A stretch of DNA of 64,000 nucleotides from Mesorhizobium neociceri (GTDB lineage: Bacteria > Pseudomonadota > Alphaproteobacteria > Rhizobiales > Rhizobiaceae), in the NCBI RefSeq assembly GCF_013520985.1, contig NZ_JACDTY010000005.1, forward strand, positions 62,001 to 126,000, given 5' to 3'. Positions 33,718-42,402 of the stretch are shown in pieces. Under the pieces are notes generated by a model. That model was not told the DNA's origin and made no database searches. It saw nothing but the letters and a program-made list of their open reading frames with translations. Every line of letters starts with the position of its first letter. Position 1 is the stretch's first letter. The position numbers and the translations under genes were made by a program.

Positions 33718-34902
33718 ATGATGCCGAAAATCAGGTTTCACAAGCTTGCCGCTATAGTCGTGCTCATCGGCTTCGCCGCCTGGATGGGAACGGGCGCGTT
33801 TTCGTCGGTCGGCAGCGCCGCTGTCGAAGGCGCGGCCAAGACCAGCCAGGCTAAGCCAGACGATCAGGCCAAGGCGCCGGATGCAGCCAAGCCGAAGGCC
33901 GCCGAGGCAGAGCCGAAGGCGCCGCTGCGCACCGTTGCGGTGATCACGCCGCCGCGCAAGACCTATGCCCGCGCCATCCGCATTTCCGGGCTGACCGAGG
34001 CCGACAAGCGCGCGGTGCTGGCGACGCGCGTCGCCGGCGTCATCGAAAAGCTGCCGGTCAAGCAGGGCGACCACGTGAAGACCGGCGACCTGGTGCTGAT
34101 GCTGGCCGCGGAAGAAAAAATCTCGATGGTCGACAACGCCAAGCAGCTTGTGGTGCAGCGCCAGGCTGAACTCGAGGCGTCGCTGCGGCTGATGAAGTCA
34201 GGCAATCTGCCCACGCTGCAGCTCGACACCGCGCGCTCGAACCTGACCGCGGCGCAGTCGCAGCTGGAAACGGCCCAGGCTGAACTCGACCGCAATCTGG
34301 TCAAGGCGCCGTTCGATGGCGTCATCGACCGGGTGCCGGTGGAACTCGGCAGCTCCGTCATGCAGGGCGGCGAGGTGGCGACGATCCTCAAGCTCGATCC
34401 GGTGATTGCGCGCGGTGAAGTCAGCGAACGCGACCTTGGCTATCTCAAGCTCGGCGACAAGGCCACTGTCCGGCTGGTCAGCGGCCAGACCGTCGAAGGC
34501 ACCGTGCGCTACATCAGCCGCGACGCATCGTCGGCAACCCGCACCTTCCGCGTCGAGATCGCCATCCCCAATGGCGACGGCTCGGTGCCGGCCGGCATGA
34601 CGGCCGAGATTGCGCTCAGCGCGCAGCCGACCGACGCCGTCATGTTGCCGCGCTCGGTGGTGACGTTGGGCGACAAGGGCGACCTCGGCATCCGCGCCGT
34701 CGACAAGGACAACAAGGTGGTGTTCTTCCCGATCGACCTGGTCGACGACTCGCCGAAAGGCCTCGTGCTTGGCGGCATTCCCGCCGATGCCCGCGTCATC
34801 GTCGCCGGCCAGGAACTGGTCAAGGAAGGCGACGTCGTCAAACCGGTCGAGGCCGACCAGGCGACCATCCAGAAACTGTTGGGCGAAGCGACAACGCAGT
34901 AG
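33718..34902 (+). CDS. RND efflux periplasmic adaptor (membrane-fusion protein)
   Basis: 394 residues. An N-terminal membrane anchor (LAAIVVLIGFAAWMGTGAF) is followed by an Ala/Lys/Pro-rich linker. The lipoyl-like halves flank an alpha-hairpin (KQLVVQRQAELEASLRLMKS ... AQSQLETAQAELDRNLVKAP), and FDGVIDRVPVELGSSVMQGG is the second half. The protein links the pump at 34974 to an outer-membrane channel not encoded here. ATG 33718 is chosen as the first of two adjacent ATGs before PKIRFHKL; the frame opens at 33643 but that leader does not look like a membrane anchor. The exported compound is unknown. Confidence 0.9.
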   Translation: MMPKIRFHKLAAIVVLIGFAAWMGTGAFSSVGSAAVEGAAKTSQAKPDDQAKAPDAAKPKAAEAEPKAPLRTVAVITPPRKTYARAIRISGLTEADKRAVLATRVAGVIEKLPVKQGDHVKTGDLVLMLAAEEKISMVDNAKQLVVQRQAELEASLRLMKSGNLPTLQLDTARSNLTAAQSQLETAQAELDRNLVKAPFDGVIDRVPVELGSSVMQGGEVATILKLDPVIARGEVSERDLGYLKLGDKATVRLVSGQTVEGTVRYISRDASSATRTFRVEIAIPNGDGSVPAGMTAEIALSAQPTDAVMLPRSVVTLGDKGDLGIRAVDKDNKVVFFPIDLVDDSPKGLVLGGIPADARVIVAGQELVKEGDVVKPVEADQATIQKLLGEATTQ

Positions 34903-34973
34903 CGCCGGGACGGCCCCGGGCGGGGACAGCCGGCTGCAATGCGGCTCCTGAAATCTGAGAACAGGCGTTAGCC

Positions 34974-37900
34974 ATGGATATCGTCAAACTCGCGATCAAC
35001 AATGCCCGCCTGACCATCGCGGTGCTGGTTTTCCTCTTGGCTGCGGGCTGGGTCGCCTATGTGTCGACGCCGAAGGAAGCGGAACCCGACGTTCCGATTC
35101 CGATGATGTATGTCAGCCTGATCTATCAGGGCATCTCGCCTGAGGATTCGGAACGCCTTTTGCTGCGGCCGATGGAAAGCAAGCTGAAAAGCCTGAAGGG
35201 TCTCAAGGAAATGCGCTCGGCCGCCTTCCAGGGCGGCGGCTATGTGCTGGTCGAGTTCCAGCCGCAGACCAATCTGGCCACCGCGCTGCAGGACACGCGC
35301 TCCAAGGTGCAGGACGGCAAGGCAGATTTGCCGCAGGCGGCCGAAGAGCCTGTCGTCACCGAGGTCAACATTTCCGAGTTTCCGGTGCTGGTGGTGACGC
35401 TGTCGGGCGAATTGCCCGAGCGCGTGCTGACGGCCGCCGCGCGCGAATTGCGCGACCGTATCGAGGAAGTGCCCGGCGTTCTCGAAGGCTCGCTGCAGGG
35501 CTCGCGCGACGACCTCGTCGAAGTCGTCATCGATCCGATGAAATTGTCGTCCTATGGCTTGCAGCTCGATCAGCTGATCGGCGCCGTCGGCGCCTCCAAC
35601 AGCCTGGTCGCCGCCGGCAACATTGAGGGCTCGGAAGGCAAATACGCGGTCAAGGTGCCGTCGCTGATCGAGACACCCGAGGATGTGGCTTCGCTTCCGG
35701 TTGTCGCGGGACCCAATGCCGTGGTGCAGGCCAAGGACATCGCGACGATCCGCTCGACCTTCGCCGATGCCGAAACGATCACCCGCCTCAACGGCAAGCC
35801 GGCCATCGCCATCGAAGTCAAGAAGCGCATCGGCGCCAATCTGATCGACACGCTGGCCAAGGTGCGGGAGGTGTCCGACACCTTCGTCAAGACGATGCCG
35901 GAAGGCATGAACATCACCTACACGCAGGACAAGTCGGTCTTCGTCAATCAGTTGCTGGGCGACCTGCAGAACCACGTGATGATCGCCGTCATCCTGGTGT
36001 TCATCGTCATCCTCTATGCACTGTCCGGCCGCGCCTCGCTGCTGATCGGGCTTGCCATTCCGTCATCCTTCCTGATCGGCATCCTGTTGCTGGCGATGAT
36101 GGGCTACACGATCAACATGATCGTGCTGTTCAGCCTTATCCTGGCGGTCGGCATGCTGGTCGACGACGCCATCATCGTCACTGAGTTCGCCGAACGGCGC
36201 ATGGGTGAAGGCATGCCGAAGGCCGAAGCCTTCACGCTCGCCGCCAAGCGCATGGCCGGTCCGGTCATCGCCGCGACGATGACGCGCATCGCCGCCTTCT
36301 CGCCGCTGCTGTTCTGGCCCGGCATCATCGGCGACTTCATGAAATACATGCCGATCACGCTGATCGTCACCCTGTCGGCCTCGATGCTCTATGCGCTGGT
36401 GTTCGCACCAACGCTGGGTGCGATCTTCGCCAAGGCGCCGGAACATCACGAGGGCGACAATCGCGACGGCTGGTACATGGCCTTGGTCAAGCAGGCGGTG
36501 CGTTTCCCCATCACCGTGCTGGTGCTCACCGTCGTCCTGCTGGCCGGCGTCTTCGTTGGCTATGTGAAATACGGCGCAGGCGTCGAGTTCTTCCCGAGCG
36601 TCGAACCGGATTACGGCCTGCTCTATGTGCACGCCCGCGGCAATCTTTCGCTGGACGAAATGGATACGGCGACCAAGATCGCTGAAAACCGGCTGCTCGG
36701 CTGGCCCGGCGTCAAATCGGTCTACACCCGCGTCGGCAAGACGCAAGGCGGCGGCCAGGATGTGCCGGAAGACGTTGTCGGCGTCATCCAGTATGAATTC
36801 ATCGACTGGCGCGAGCGCAAATCGGCGAACCAGATCCTGGATCAGTTGCGCACCGTCATGGCCGGCATTCCCGGCGTCGATGTCGAGGTGCGCGTCCCGG
36901 AGGCCGGCCCGCCCACCGGCAAGCCGATCCAGATCCGGCTTTCGGCGGTCGATCCCAAGGGGCTCGACGACCAGGCCCGCGCGGTTGCGGCGCGCATCGC
37001 CAAGGTGCCGGGCGTCATCGATATTTCCGACGGCCTGCCACCGCCCGGCGTCGACTGGGCGATCGAGGTCGACCGCGCCAAGGCGGCGCAATACGGCATC
37101 AGCCCGACCGCGGTTGGCACCGTGGTGCAGCTGGTGACGAACGGGTTGAAGCTGTCGGAATACCGGCCCGCCGGCGCCGACGATGCCGTCGACATCCGGC
37201 TGCGCCTGCCCGAGGACCGGCGCACGCTGTCGACGCTCGACGAGCTCAGGGTGCAGACGCCGCAAGGCTCAGTGCCGATCTCGAACTTCGTCGTGCGCAA
37301 GCCGGAGCCGACGGTCGGCATCCTCAACCGCATCGATGGTGCGCGAACGGTGGTCGTCCAGGCCAATGTCAGCGCCGGCGCCCAGGTCGCGGCGGTGCAG
37401 GCGGAGGTCACCAAGGCGGTCACCGACATGAAGCTCGACAACGGCATACGCTGGAAGCTAGCGGGCTCCAATGAGGACAGCGCGGAAGCCGGGTCATTCC
37501 TCATGAAGGCATTCGGGGCGGCGATCTTCCTGATCTTCCTGGTGCTGCTGATGCAGTTCAACAAGTTCACCAGCGTGCTCTTGGTGCTGTCCTGCGTCGT
37601 CATGGCGACGATAGGCGTGCTTCTCGGATTGCTGTTAACAGGCGAGGCGTTCGGGATCGTCATGTCGGGCATCGGCGTCATCGCGCTGGCCGGCGTGGTG
37701 GTGAACAACAACATCGTTTTGATCGACACTTACGACCGGCTGCGCGAAGAAGGCTGGGACAAGATGGAGGCGGTGCTGCAGACCTGCCGCGAGCGCGCCC
37801 GCCCGGTCGTGCTGACGGCGGTGTCGGCCATCCTCGGCGTGCTGCCGATCGCTTTCGGCCTGGGGTTGGAAATCTTCCATCACGAGACGACGATCAATGC

Positions 37901-38144
37901 GCCGTCGACGCAATGGTGGATTTCGCTGTCCTCGGCGATCGTCTTCGGCCTGTCCTTCGCCACTCTGCTGACGCTGGTGGTGACGCCGTCGATGTTGATG
38001 ATCTTCACGCGCAGCAAGAACAGCCGTTTCTATACGTTCTTCCGCAGGATATCCGGCCGCGACAAGAAGCCCGATGGGCCCACAGGGCCGAAGCCAGGCC
38101 CGCTCGACGAACCCGCAATCGCCTTCCCGAAAGCCGCCGAATAG
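34974..38144 (+). CDS. RND-family efflux pump, inner-membrane subunit
   Basis: 1056-residue proton-driven exporter. About twelve membrane segments: one near the N-terminus (LTIAVLVFLLAAGWVAYVST), a six-helix block from ~residue 335 and a second from ~residue 845, separated by the two large periplasmic loops. The proton-relay Asp pair is in ILAVGMLVDDAIIVTEFAER. The terminal Pro/Lys-rich tail is cytosolic. It forms an operon with the adaptor gene 71 bases upstream. It is closer to the VexF/ AcrB-type HAE1 pumps than to metal exporters, which have a different relay. A strong terminator follows at 38167-38198. Confidence 0.92.
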   Translation: MDIVKLAINNARLTIAVLVFLLAAGWVAYVSTPKEAEPDVPIPMMYVSLIYQGISPEDSERLLLRPMESKLKSLKGLKEMRSAAFQGGGYVLVEFQPQTNLATALQDTRSKVQDGKADLPQAAEEPVVTEVNISEFPVLVVTLSGELPERVLTAAARELRDRIEEVPGVLEGSLQGSRDDLVEVVIDPMKLSSYGLQLDQLIGAVGASNSLVAAGNIEGSEGKYAVKVPSLIETPEDVASLPVVAGPNAVVQAKDIATIRSTFADAETITRLNGKPAIAIEVKKRIGANLIDTLAKVREVSDTFVKTMPEGMNITYTQDKSVFVNQLLGDLQNHVMIAVILVFIVILYALSGRASLLIGLAIPSSFLIGILLLAMMGYTINMIVLFSLILAVGMLVDDAIIVTEFAERRMGEGMPKAEAFTLAAKRMAGPVIAATMTRIAAFSPLLFWPGIIGDFMKYMPITLIVTLSASMLYALVFAPTLGAIFAKAPEHHEGDNRDGWYMALVKQAVRFPITVLVLTVVLLAGVFVGYVKYGAGVEFFPSVEPDYGLLYVHARGNLSLDEMDTATKIAENRLLGWPGVKSVYTRVGKTQGGGQDVPEDVVGVIQYEFIDWRERKSANQILDQLRTVMAGIPGVDVEVRVPEAGPPTGKPIQIRLSAVDPKGLDDQARAVAARIAKVPGVIDISDGLPPPGVDWAIEVDRAKAAQYGISPTAVGTVVQLVTNGLKLSEYRPAGADDAVDIRLRLPEDRRTLSTLDELRVQTPQGSVPISNFVVRKPEPTVGILNRIDGARTVVVQANVSAGAQVAAVQAEVTKAVTDMKLDNGIRWKLAGSNEDSAEAGSFLMKAFGAAIFLIFLVLLMQFNKFTSVLLVLSCVVMATIGVLLGLLLTGEAFGIVMSGIGVIALAGVVVNNNIVLIDTYDRLREEGWDKMEAVLQTCRERARPVVLTAVSAILGVLPIAFGLGLEIFHHETTINAPSTQWWISLSSAIVFGLSFATLLTLVVTPSMLMIFTRSKNSRFYTFFRRISGRDKKPDGPTGPKPGPLDEPAIAFPKAAE

Positions 38145-38166
38145 CTGCATTCGACCAGTCAGACAG

Positions 38167-38198
38167 AAAGGCCGTCCGGAACAACCGGGCGGCCTTTT
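38167..38198 (+). terminator. Intrinsic terminator after the RND operon
   Basis: AAAGGCCGTCCGG (38167-38179) pairs with CCGGGCGGCCTTT (38185-38197, one T/G mismatch-tolerant pair) and is followed by a short T-run. It lies 23 bases after the pump stop codon. Confidence 0.85.
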
Positions 38199-38241
38199 GC
38201 ATTGTCCCCTCGTATCCGAATAGCAAGGCGAGGGATTCTTA

Positions 38242-38400
38242 ATGACCGTCAGCACCATCCTTATCATTATTTTGATCCTGATCCTGATCGGCGCCGTGCC
38301 GACCTGGCCGCATTCGCGCTCGTGGGGCTACGGCCCCTCGGGCATCGCTGGCGTCGTCCTGGTGGTGCTGCTGATCTTGGTGCTGATGGGCAGGATTTGA
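38242..38400 (+). CDS. Mini membrane protein, DUF3309 family
   Basis: 52 residues, reading MTVSTILIIILILILIGAVP, then TWPHSRSWGYGPSGIAG and a second hydrophobic stretch VVLVVLLILVLMGRI. Two short transmembrane helices flank the invariant TWPHSRxWGYGPSG loop of the DUF3309 family, common in Proteobacteria and of unknown function. An AAGGCGAGGG purine stretch precedes the ATG at 38242. It is probably expressed on its own after the RND terminator. Confidence 0.85.
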   Translation: MTVSTILIIILILILIGAVPTWPHSRSWGYGPSGIAGVVLVVLLILVLMGRI

Positions 38401-38528
38401 TCACGTGTAGCGGTCGGAGCTGGGGCCGACGCTGCAATATGCGATTGCCCTGCAATGGCGCGTAGATGACGGGCACCTGCCTTGCGTATACGCTGCCAGC
38501 ACGACAATCATCGAGGGGGACTATCGAG

Positions 38529-38957
38529 GTGAATACAGACACCGCCAGCCCAAGCGCACCAAGACCCCTCGCCGAGATCGCCAGCTATCACGCCCACATC
38601 TACTATGACGGGCAGGCCGAGCGTCAGCACGCCGAATGGCTGCGCCAGCGCATCGGCGAACGGTTCCGGGTGCGGCTGGGCAATTGGCGCGACGAGCCGG
38701 TTGGCCCGCATGAGCAGGCCATGTATCAGGTCTCCTTCGCCACCGAGATTTTCGCGTCGCTCGTTCCATGGCTGATGCTGAACCATGGCGGCCTGAGCAT
38801 CCTCATCCACCCAAACACCACCAATCCCAAGCGCGACCATCTCGTCGACCCGATCTGGATCGGCCGCCCGCTGGGGGTGCACGGCGAAGTGCTCGGCGAG
38901 GAACATGAGGCGGAAGAGGCGCTGGAGGTGAATACGGAGCCGACGCTGAGGGCTTAA
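38529..38957 (+). CDS. DOPA 4,5-dioxygenase family protein
   Basis: 142 residues. The metal/His motif SYHAHIYYD (extradiol DOPA-dioxygenase family) is near residue 20, followed by RQRIGERFRVRLGNW, VGPHEQAMYQVSF and WLMLNHGGLSILIHPNT, all family blocks. The GTG start at 38529 has a CGAGGGGG about 10 bases upstream; an ATG at 38466 lies in the same frame but has no such signal. The role in bacteria is unclear (possibly catechol ring cleavage). A truncated, diverged second copy lies at 41921-42245. Confidence 0.85.
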   Translation: MNTDTASPSAPRPLAEIASYHAHIYYDGQAERQHAEWLRQRIGERFRVRLGNWRDEPVGPHEQAMYQVSFATEIFASLVPWLMLNHGGLSILIHPNTTNPKRDHLVDPIWIGRPLGVHGEVLGEEHEAEEALEVNTEPTLRA

Positions 38958-39089
38958 GGTATGAGCCGAAGGCGGATGGCTGCTTCTGTGAGCAACTGGT
39001 GGGTAGCCGACATTCAGACGTTAGATGCTGGCTGTCACTCACGCCGTACCCTTGTTGGCGGCGCTCGGTTCTCCGGGGCTGCAGTACGG

Positions 39090-40157
39090 TCAAGCCATCG
39101 GCGCCGCGCCGCGCCGTTCGAGCGCGGTCTTGCGGATGATTTCCGCGATCTCCGGGCTGCTGCTGCACAGCATCTGGAAATCCACCACGTGCAGCGACAG
39201 GAGGGAGACCGCCGTTGTGGCGCTGACGGTCGCCATACGCGGTGCGCCGCTGATCAGCGCCATCTCGCCGAAGAAGGCGCCAGGGCCAAGCTCCACCGGG
39301 TTCGGCGTCGCGACGCTGACCTGCCCTTCCACGACGAAGAACATCCGATCCCCGGTCTCGCCACTGCGGCAGATCACGGCGCCCGCCGGCAAGGTGCGAG
39401 GTCTCAACGCGCGCACGATCTCGACCAGCGCGGCCGGGCCGAGCTTCTGAAACAACGGCACGCCGGCGACCAATTGCCAATTGCGGACGAAATCCTCGCG
39501 ACGGATTTCTTGATAGAAGCCGGAGGCAAGAATGCCGGCCCAGAGCGCGAAGACGCCGATGCCGCACATCATGACCGCCCCGGCGAGGACGCGGCCGGCG
39601 AAGCTTTGCGGAATGGCGTCGCCATAGCCGGTGGTGGACAGCGTGACCACCGCCCACCACATTGCCTGGGGGATGCTGCCGAACTTTTCCGGTTGGATGT
39701 CGCGCTCTATGACATAGGCCACGAGGGCGACACCGAACAGAACGACGCCGAAGAGCGTGGTGACGCCGATCAGGTTGCGCGCTTCGTTGGCCAGCACCCG
39801 GCCCAGCACCGGGAAGAAGGTCGAGTCGCGCAGCGGTTTCAGCAGCCAGACAGCACAGTAGAGGCTCCAGTCGGGCGTGCCGGCGAGCAGAAATGCGGCG
39901 AGTGGAACGAAAACCGCGAGCACATCGATTGCGATTGCCGGCGTCCTGTCCCGAAGGTCTCCCGCCCAGTGTTTGAGCAGCGTCTCGGCCATCTGCAGAA
40001 GATAGGCGCCCCAAATGACCGCGAGCACGGCAGTCAGTGCCAGTCTGCTTCGTCCGGACATGCCTGGTGTCGTGAGCGCGGCCACCGCCAGAAGCCCAGG
40101 CGCAGCCAGCACCGCGTTGAGCGGCGCGTAAATTCTCAGGAAAGGCAGTACCGACAT
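39090..40157 (-). CDS. mloK1: Cyclic-nucleotide-gated K+ channel, MloK1 orthologue
   Basis: 355 residues, exactly the length of MlotiK1 of Mesorhizobium loti, whose structure is known. Six transmembrane segments (S1-S4 with DWSLYCAVWLLKPLRDST) lead to the pore and the selectivity filter TLSTTGYGDAIP. A short linker (GFYQEIRREDFVRNW) joins a cyclic-nucleotide-binding domain, including FFGEMALISGAPRMATV, the phosphate-binding cassette with its Arg. No long C-linker is present, as in MloK1. The start at 40157 (MSVLPFLRIYAPLNAVL) reproduces the known N-terminus; the extra 50 codons upstream are not used. It is divergent from the HD-domain gene at 40450. Confidence 0.95.
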   Translation of the reverse strand: MSVLPFLRIYAPLNAVLAAPGLLAVAALTTPGMSGRSRLALTAVLAVIWGAYLLQMAETLLKHWAGDLRDRTPAIAIDVLAVFVPLAAFLLAGTPDWSLYCAVWLLKPLRDSTFFPVLGRVLANEARNLIGVTTLFGVVLFGVALVAYVIERDIQPEKFGSIPQAMWWAVVTLSTTGYGDAIPQSFAGRVLAGAVMMCGIGVFALWAGILASGFYQEIRREDFVRNWQLVAGVPLFQKLGPAALVEIVRALRPRTLPAGAVICRSGETGDRMFFVVEGQVSVATPNPVELGPGAFFGEMALISGAPRMATVSATTAVSLLSLHVVDFQMLCSSSPEIAEIIRKTALERRGAAPMA

Positions 40158-40449
40158 TTTATGCCCACGTGCGGCTACTATCCTCCAAACTAGGATGCCT
40201 GCGAGGCAGGCGTAAAGGTGCTTACTGTCGCCGCGATGTGCAATTGCAAGAAGTTCCGCGAAAGTCAGCTTCCGACGAGCGTCGCTTAACTTGAGCCCGA
40301 TCCACACAAAGCCGTCCTGCTTTCGGCGGGATATACCGACTTGGCCAACTCCCTGATTTCGGTCCCAAGATAAAATCCGCGCCGGAACCGTGCTAGGATG
40401 GCCGCCGCACGCGACTTGTCGTGCTTAAAACAGGCCAGGAACGATTGTC
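40158..40449. promoter_or_regulatory. Divergent promoter region between mloK1 and HD-domain gene
   Basis: 292-base spacer that must carry both promoters. I see no clear palindrome or repeat. A coordinated response of the two genes is only inferred from the divergent arrangement. Confidence 0.4.
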
Positions 40450-41331
40450 ATGCTCAATCCGATTTCCATCATGGCCGACCGGCTCGGCGACCATCTGTCG
40501 GAACTCTATCTCCAGTATTTCTCGCATCGCAATCCGGAGTATGCGAGCTACATAGGCGGGGCGGCCCGCCTTGTCCTGGAGCGCATCGGCAATTCGAACG
40601 CGCTTTATCACAACATCGAGCACACGCTGATGGTTACGCTCTGTGGCCAGCAGATCATCCGCGGCCGGCTGCTTTCGGAATCCCTGACCCCTGATGACTG
40701 GCTGCATTATACCTGCGCGCTGCTTGTCCACGACATTGGCATGGTGCACGGCATATGCCCGGGCGACACCGACGACAGCTTCGTCATCAACGAGGCCGGT
40801 GACCGCCATACGCCACCGCGCGGCGCCTCCGACGCTGTGCTTGCGCCCTATCATATCGAGCGCGCCAAGATCTATGCGCGCCAACGGTTTGCCTCCTCGA
40901 AGATCATCAACGACAAGCGCATTATCGAGGCCATCGAGATGACGCGCTTCCCCGTACCGGACGATCCGGCCTACCAGGCCACCAACACCGAGCCGGCGCT
41001 GGTCAGGGCCGCGGATCTGATCGGCCAGCTTGCCGATCCCTTCTACCACCGCAAGCTGCCGGCGCTGTTTGCCGAGTTCACCGAGACCGGGATGGTGGAA
41101 AAGCTCGGCTGCAAGACCGCCGCCGATCTCGGCGCCATCTTCACCGATTTCTTCACGCTGAAGGTCGAGCCCTATATCGGCGACGCGATCCGCTATCTGG
41201 AGCTGACGACCGAAGGCAAGCAGTGGGTCGCCAACCTCCACAGCAACCTCTTCCAGTCCGGGCATCGCCCGGCCAGGATCGGGCCGTTCCCCGGCGTGTC
41301 GCAGCCGGCGAGCCTTGCGGTGGTGACTTAA
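40450..41331 (+). CDS. HD-domain metal-dependent phosphohydrolase, PDE-like
   Basis: 293 residues. Metal-binding HD motif: YHNIEHTL at 53-60 (His54 and His58), LVHDIGMVHG with His94-Asp95, and a later Asp in RAADLIGQLADP. The pattern YHNxxH then HDxxxxHG is like the start of class-I cyclic-nucleotide phosphodiesterases. The protein is soluble with no signal peptide. Because it is divergent from the CNG channel, hydrolysis of the channel's ligand (cAMP or cGMP) is an attractive inference but not shown. AGGAA lies 8 bases before the ATG. Confidence 0.75.
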   Translation: MLNPISIMADRLGDHLSELYLQYFSHRNPEYASYIGGAARLVLERIGNSNALYHNIEHTLMVTLCGQQIIRGRLLSESLTPDDWLHYTCALLVHDIGMVHGICPGDTDDSFVINEAGDRHTPPRGASDAVLAPYHIERAKIYARQRFASSKIINDKRIIEAIEMTRFPVPDDPAYQATNTEPALVRAADLIGQLADPFYHRKLPALFAEFTETGMVEKLGCKTAADLGAIFTDFFTLKVEPYIGDAIRYLELTTEGKQWVANLHSNLFQSGHRPARIGPFPGVSQPASLAVVT

Positions 41332-41485
41332 GAGCCGGGGATTGTTTCCTTTTCCGCCGGTGCCAGGCCCGGCAGAGGTTGCATGCGGTGGCTGTCGACG
41401 GAAGAGGGTCGCCACCATTTGCCCGCGTCTTCGCTGAGGGGTACACTTTTGCGCAAATAGGGTGTCGGTTCAAAAAGGGGGACGC

Positions 41486-41794
41486 ATGGCCAGACTTGTC
41501 GCACTCTACAAGACGCCGAAAGACCTGGCCGCATTCGACCGATACTATTTTTCGACTCACATTCCGCTGGCCAAAACGATTCCCGGCTTGACGAAATACG
41601 AGATCAGCGATGGCGGGGTCCATTCCCCGGAGGGGCCTTCAGACTATCATCTGGTGGCTATCCTCCACTTCGGTTCCGTTGCGGACATTCAAGCCGCGTT
41701 TGCCTCTCCCGAGGTGCAGGCCACTGCGGCCGATCTTGGCAATTTCGCAGACGGCGGCGTGGAGCTTTTGCTCTTCGAGACCAGGGAAGTCTGA
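41486..41794 (+). CDS. EthD-family protein
   Basis: 102 residues. MARLVALYKTPKDLAAFDRY, then YFSTHIPLAKTIPGLTKYEI and HLVAILHFGSVADIQAAFAS, matches the EthD (ferredoxin-like alpha+beta barrel) fold, often found in catabolic clusters. The start at 41486 follows a G-rich Shine-Dalgarno (AAGGGG) about 6 bases upstream. It precedes the DOPA-dioxygenase remnant. The function is unknown. Confidence 0.85.
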   Translation: MARLVALYKTPKDLAAFDRYYFSTHIPLAKTIPGLTKYEISDGGVHSPEGPSDYHLVAILHFGSVADIQAAFASPEVQATAADLGNFADGGVELLLFETREV

Positions 41795-41920
41795 GCCTCG
41801 CCCCCTTCAAGAGGTTTGTCCGTTGTCGCAGCGATGTGAAAGCGGATGCGCCCGAACGACAGGATGGCGGCTCTCTGACGAGCCTGTACCAAAAACAGAC
41901 CGTCAACTTCCGGGCGGCAG

Positions 41921-42245
41921 CATTCCGAAATCGCTGCGGCTTCGCATCGGCGAACGCTTCTGCGTACGCCTGGGCAATTGGCACGACAAACAGGTCGGCC
42001 CGCACGAGCAGGCCATGTACCAGATCTCCTTCGCCACCGAGATTTTCACATGGCTGGTACTATGGCTGATGTTGAACCATGGCTGCCTGAGCATCCTCAT
42101 CCACCCCACCGACCCCAAGCGCGACCATCTGGTCGACCCGATCTGGATCGGCCGCCCGCTCGGGGGCCATGGCGAGGTGCTCGGCGAGGAGGATGAGGCG
42201 GAAGAGGCGCTGGAGGTGAATACCGAGCCGACGATGGGGGCTTAG
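41921..42245 (+). pseudogene. Truncated second copy of the DOPA-dioxygenase-like gene
   Basis: From about 41941 the translation repeats the C-terminal ~95 residues of the 38529-38957 product with substitutions: RIGERFCVRLGNWHDKQVGP, HEQAMYQISFATEIFTWLVL, WLMLNHGCLSILIHP, and the end EALEVNTEPTMGA. Similar nucleotide sequence begins at about 41921, with a small indel near 41935. The N-terminal SYHAHIYYD motif, needed for the metal site, is missing, and no start codon in frame restores it. It is a decayed duplicate whose other copy is intact 3 kb upstream. It lies immediately before the Hachiman-like locus. Confidence 0.85.
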
Positions 42246-42402
42246 GTGGTGACCGAATTAGGCCGGTGGAGACCCGATGCAGTGGAAGACAAGTGTCAGC
42301 TTTGGGCCGGAAGCGCAGAAGCAGCTTCCGGTACTAACAATCAAATTACGAACATTGAGGCACAGCGAAACAACTGGAATCAGTCCCTAGGGGCCTGTTC
42401 GA

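Noticed and set aside
36063..37265. 400-codon minus-strand frame opposite the RND pump gene
   Set aside because: Arg/His/Gln-rich shadow of the pump; no start signal or domain.
42307..42331. CCGGAAGC/GCTTCCGG hairpin upstream of hamA as a terminator
   Set aside because: There is no T-run and the loop is variable; it may be a repeat fragment, but I cannot assign a role.
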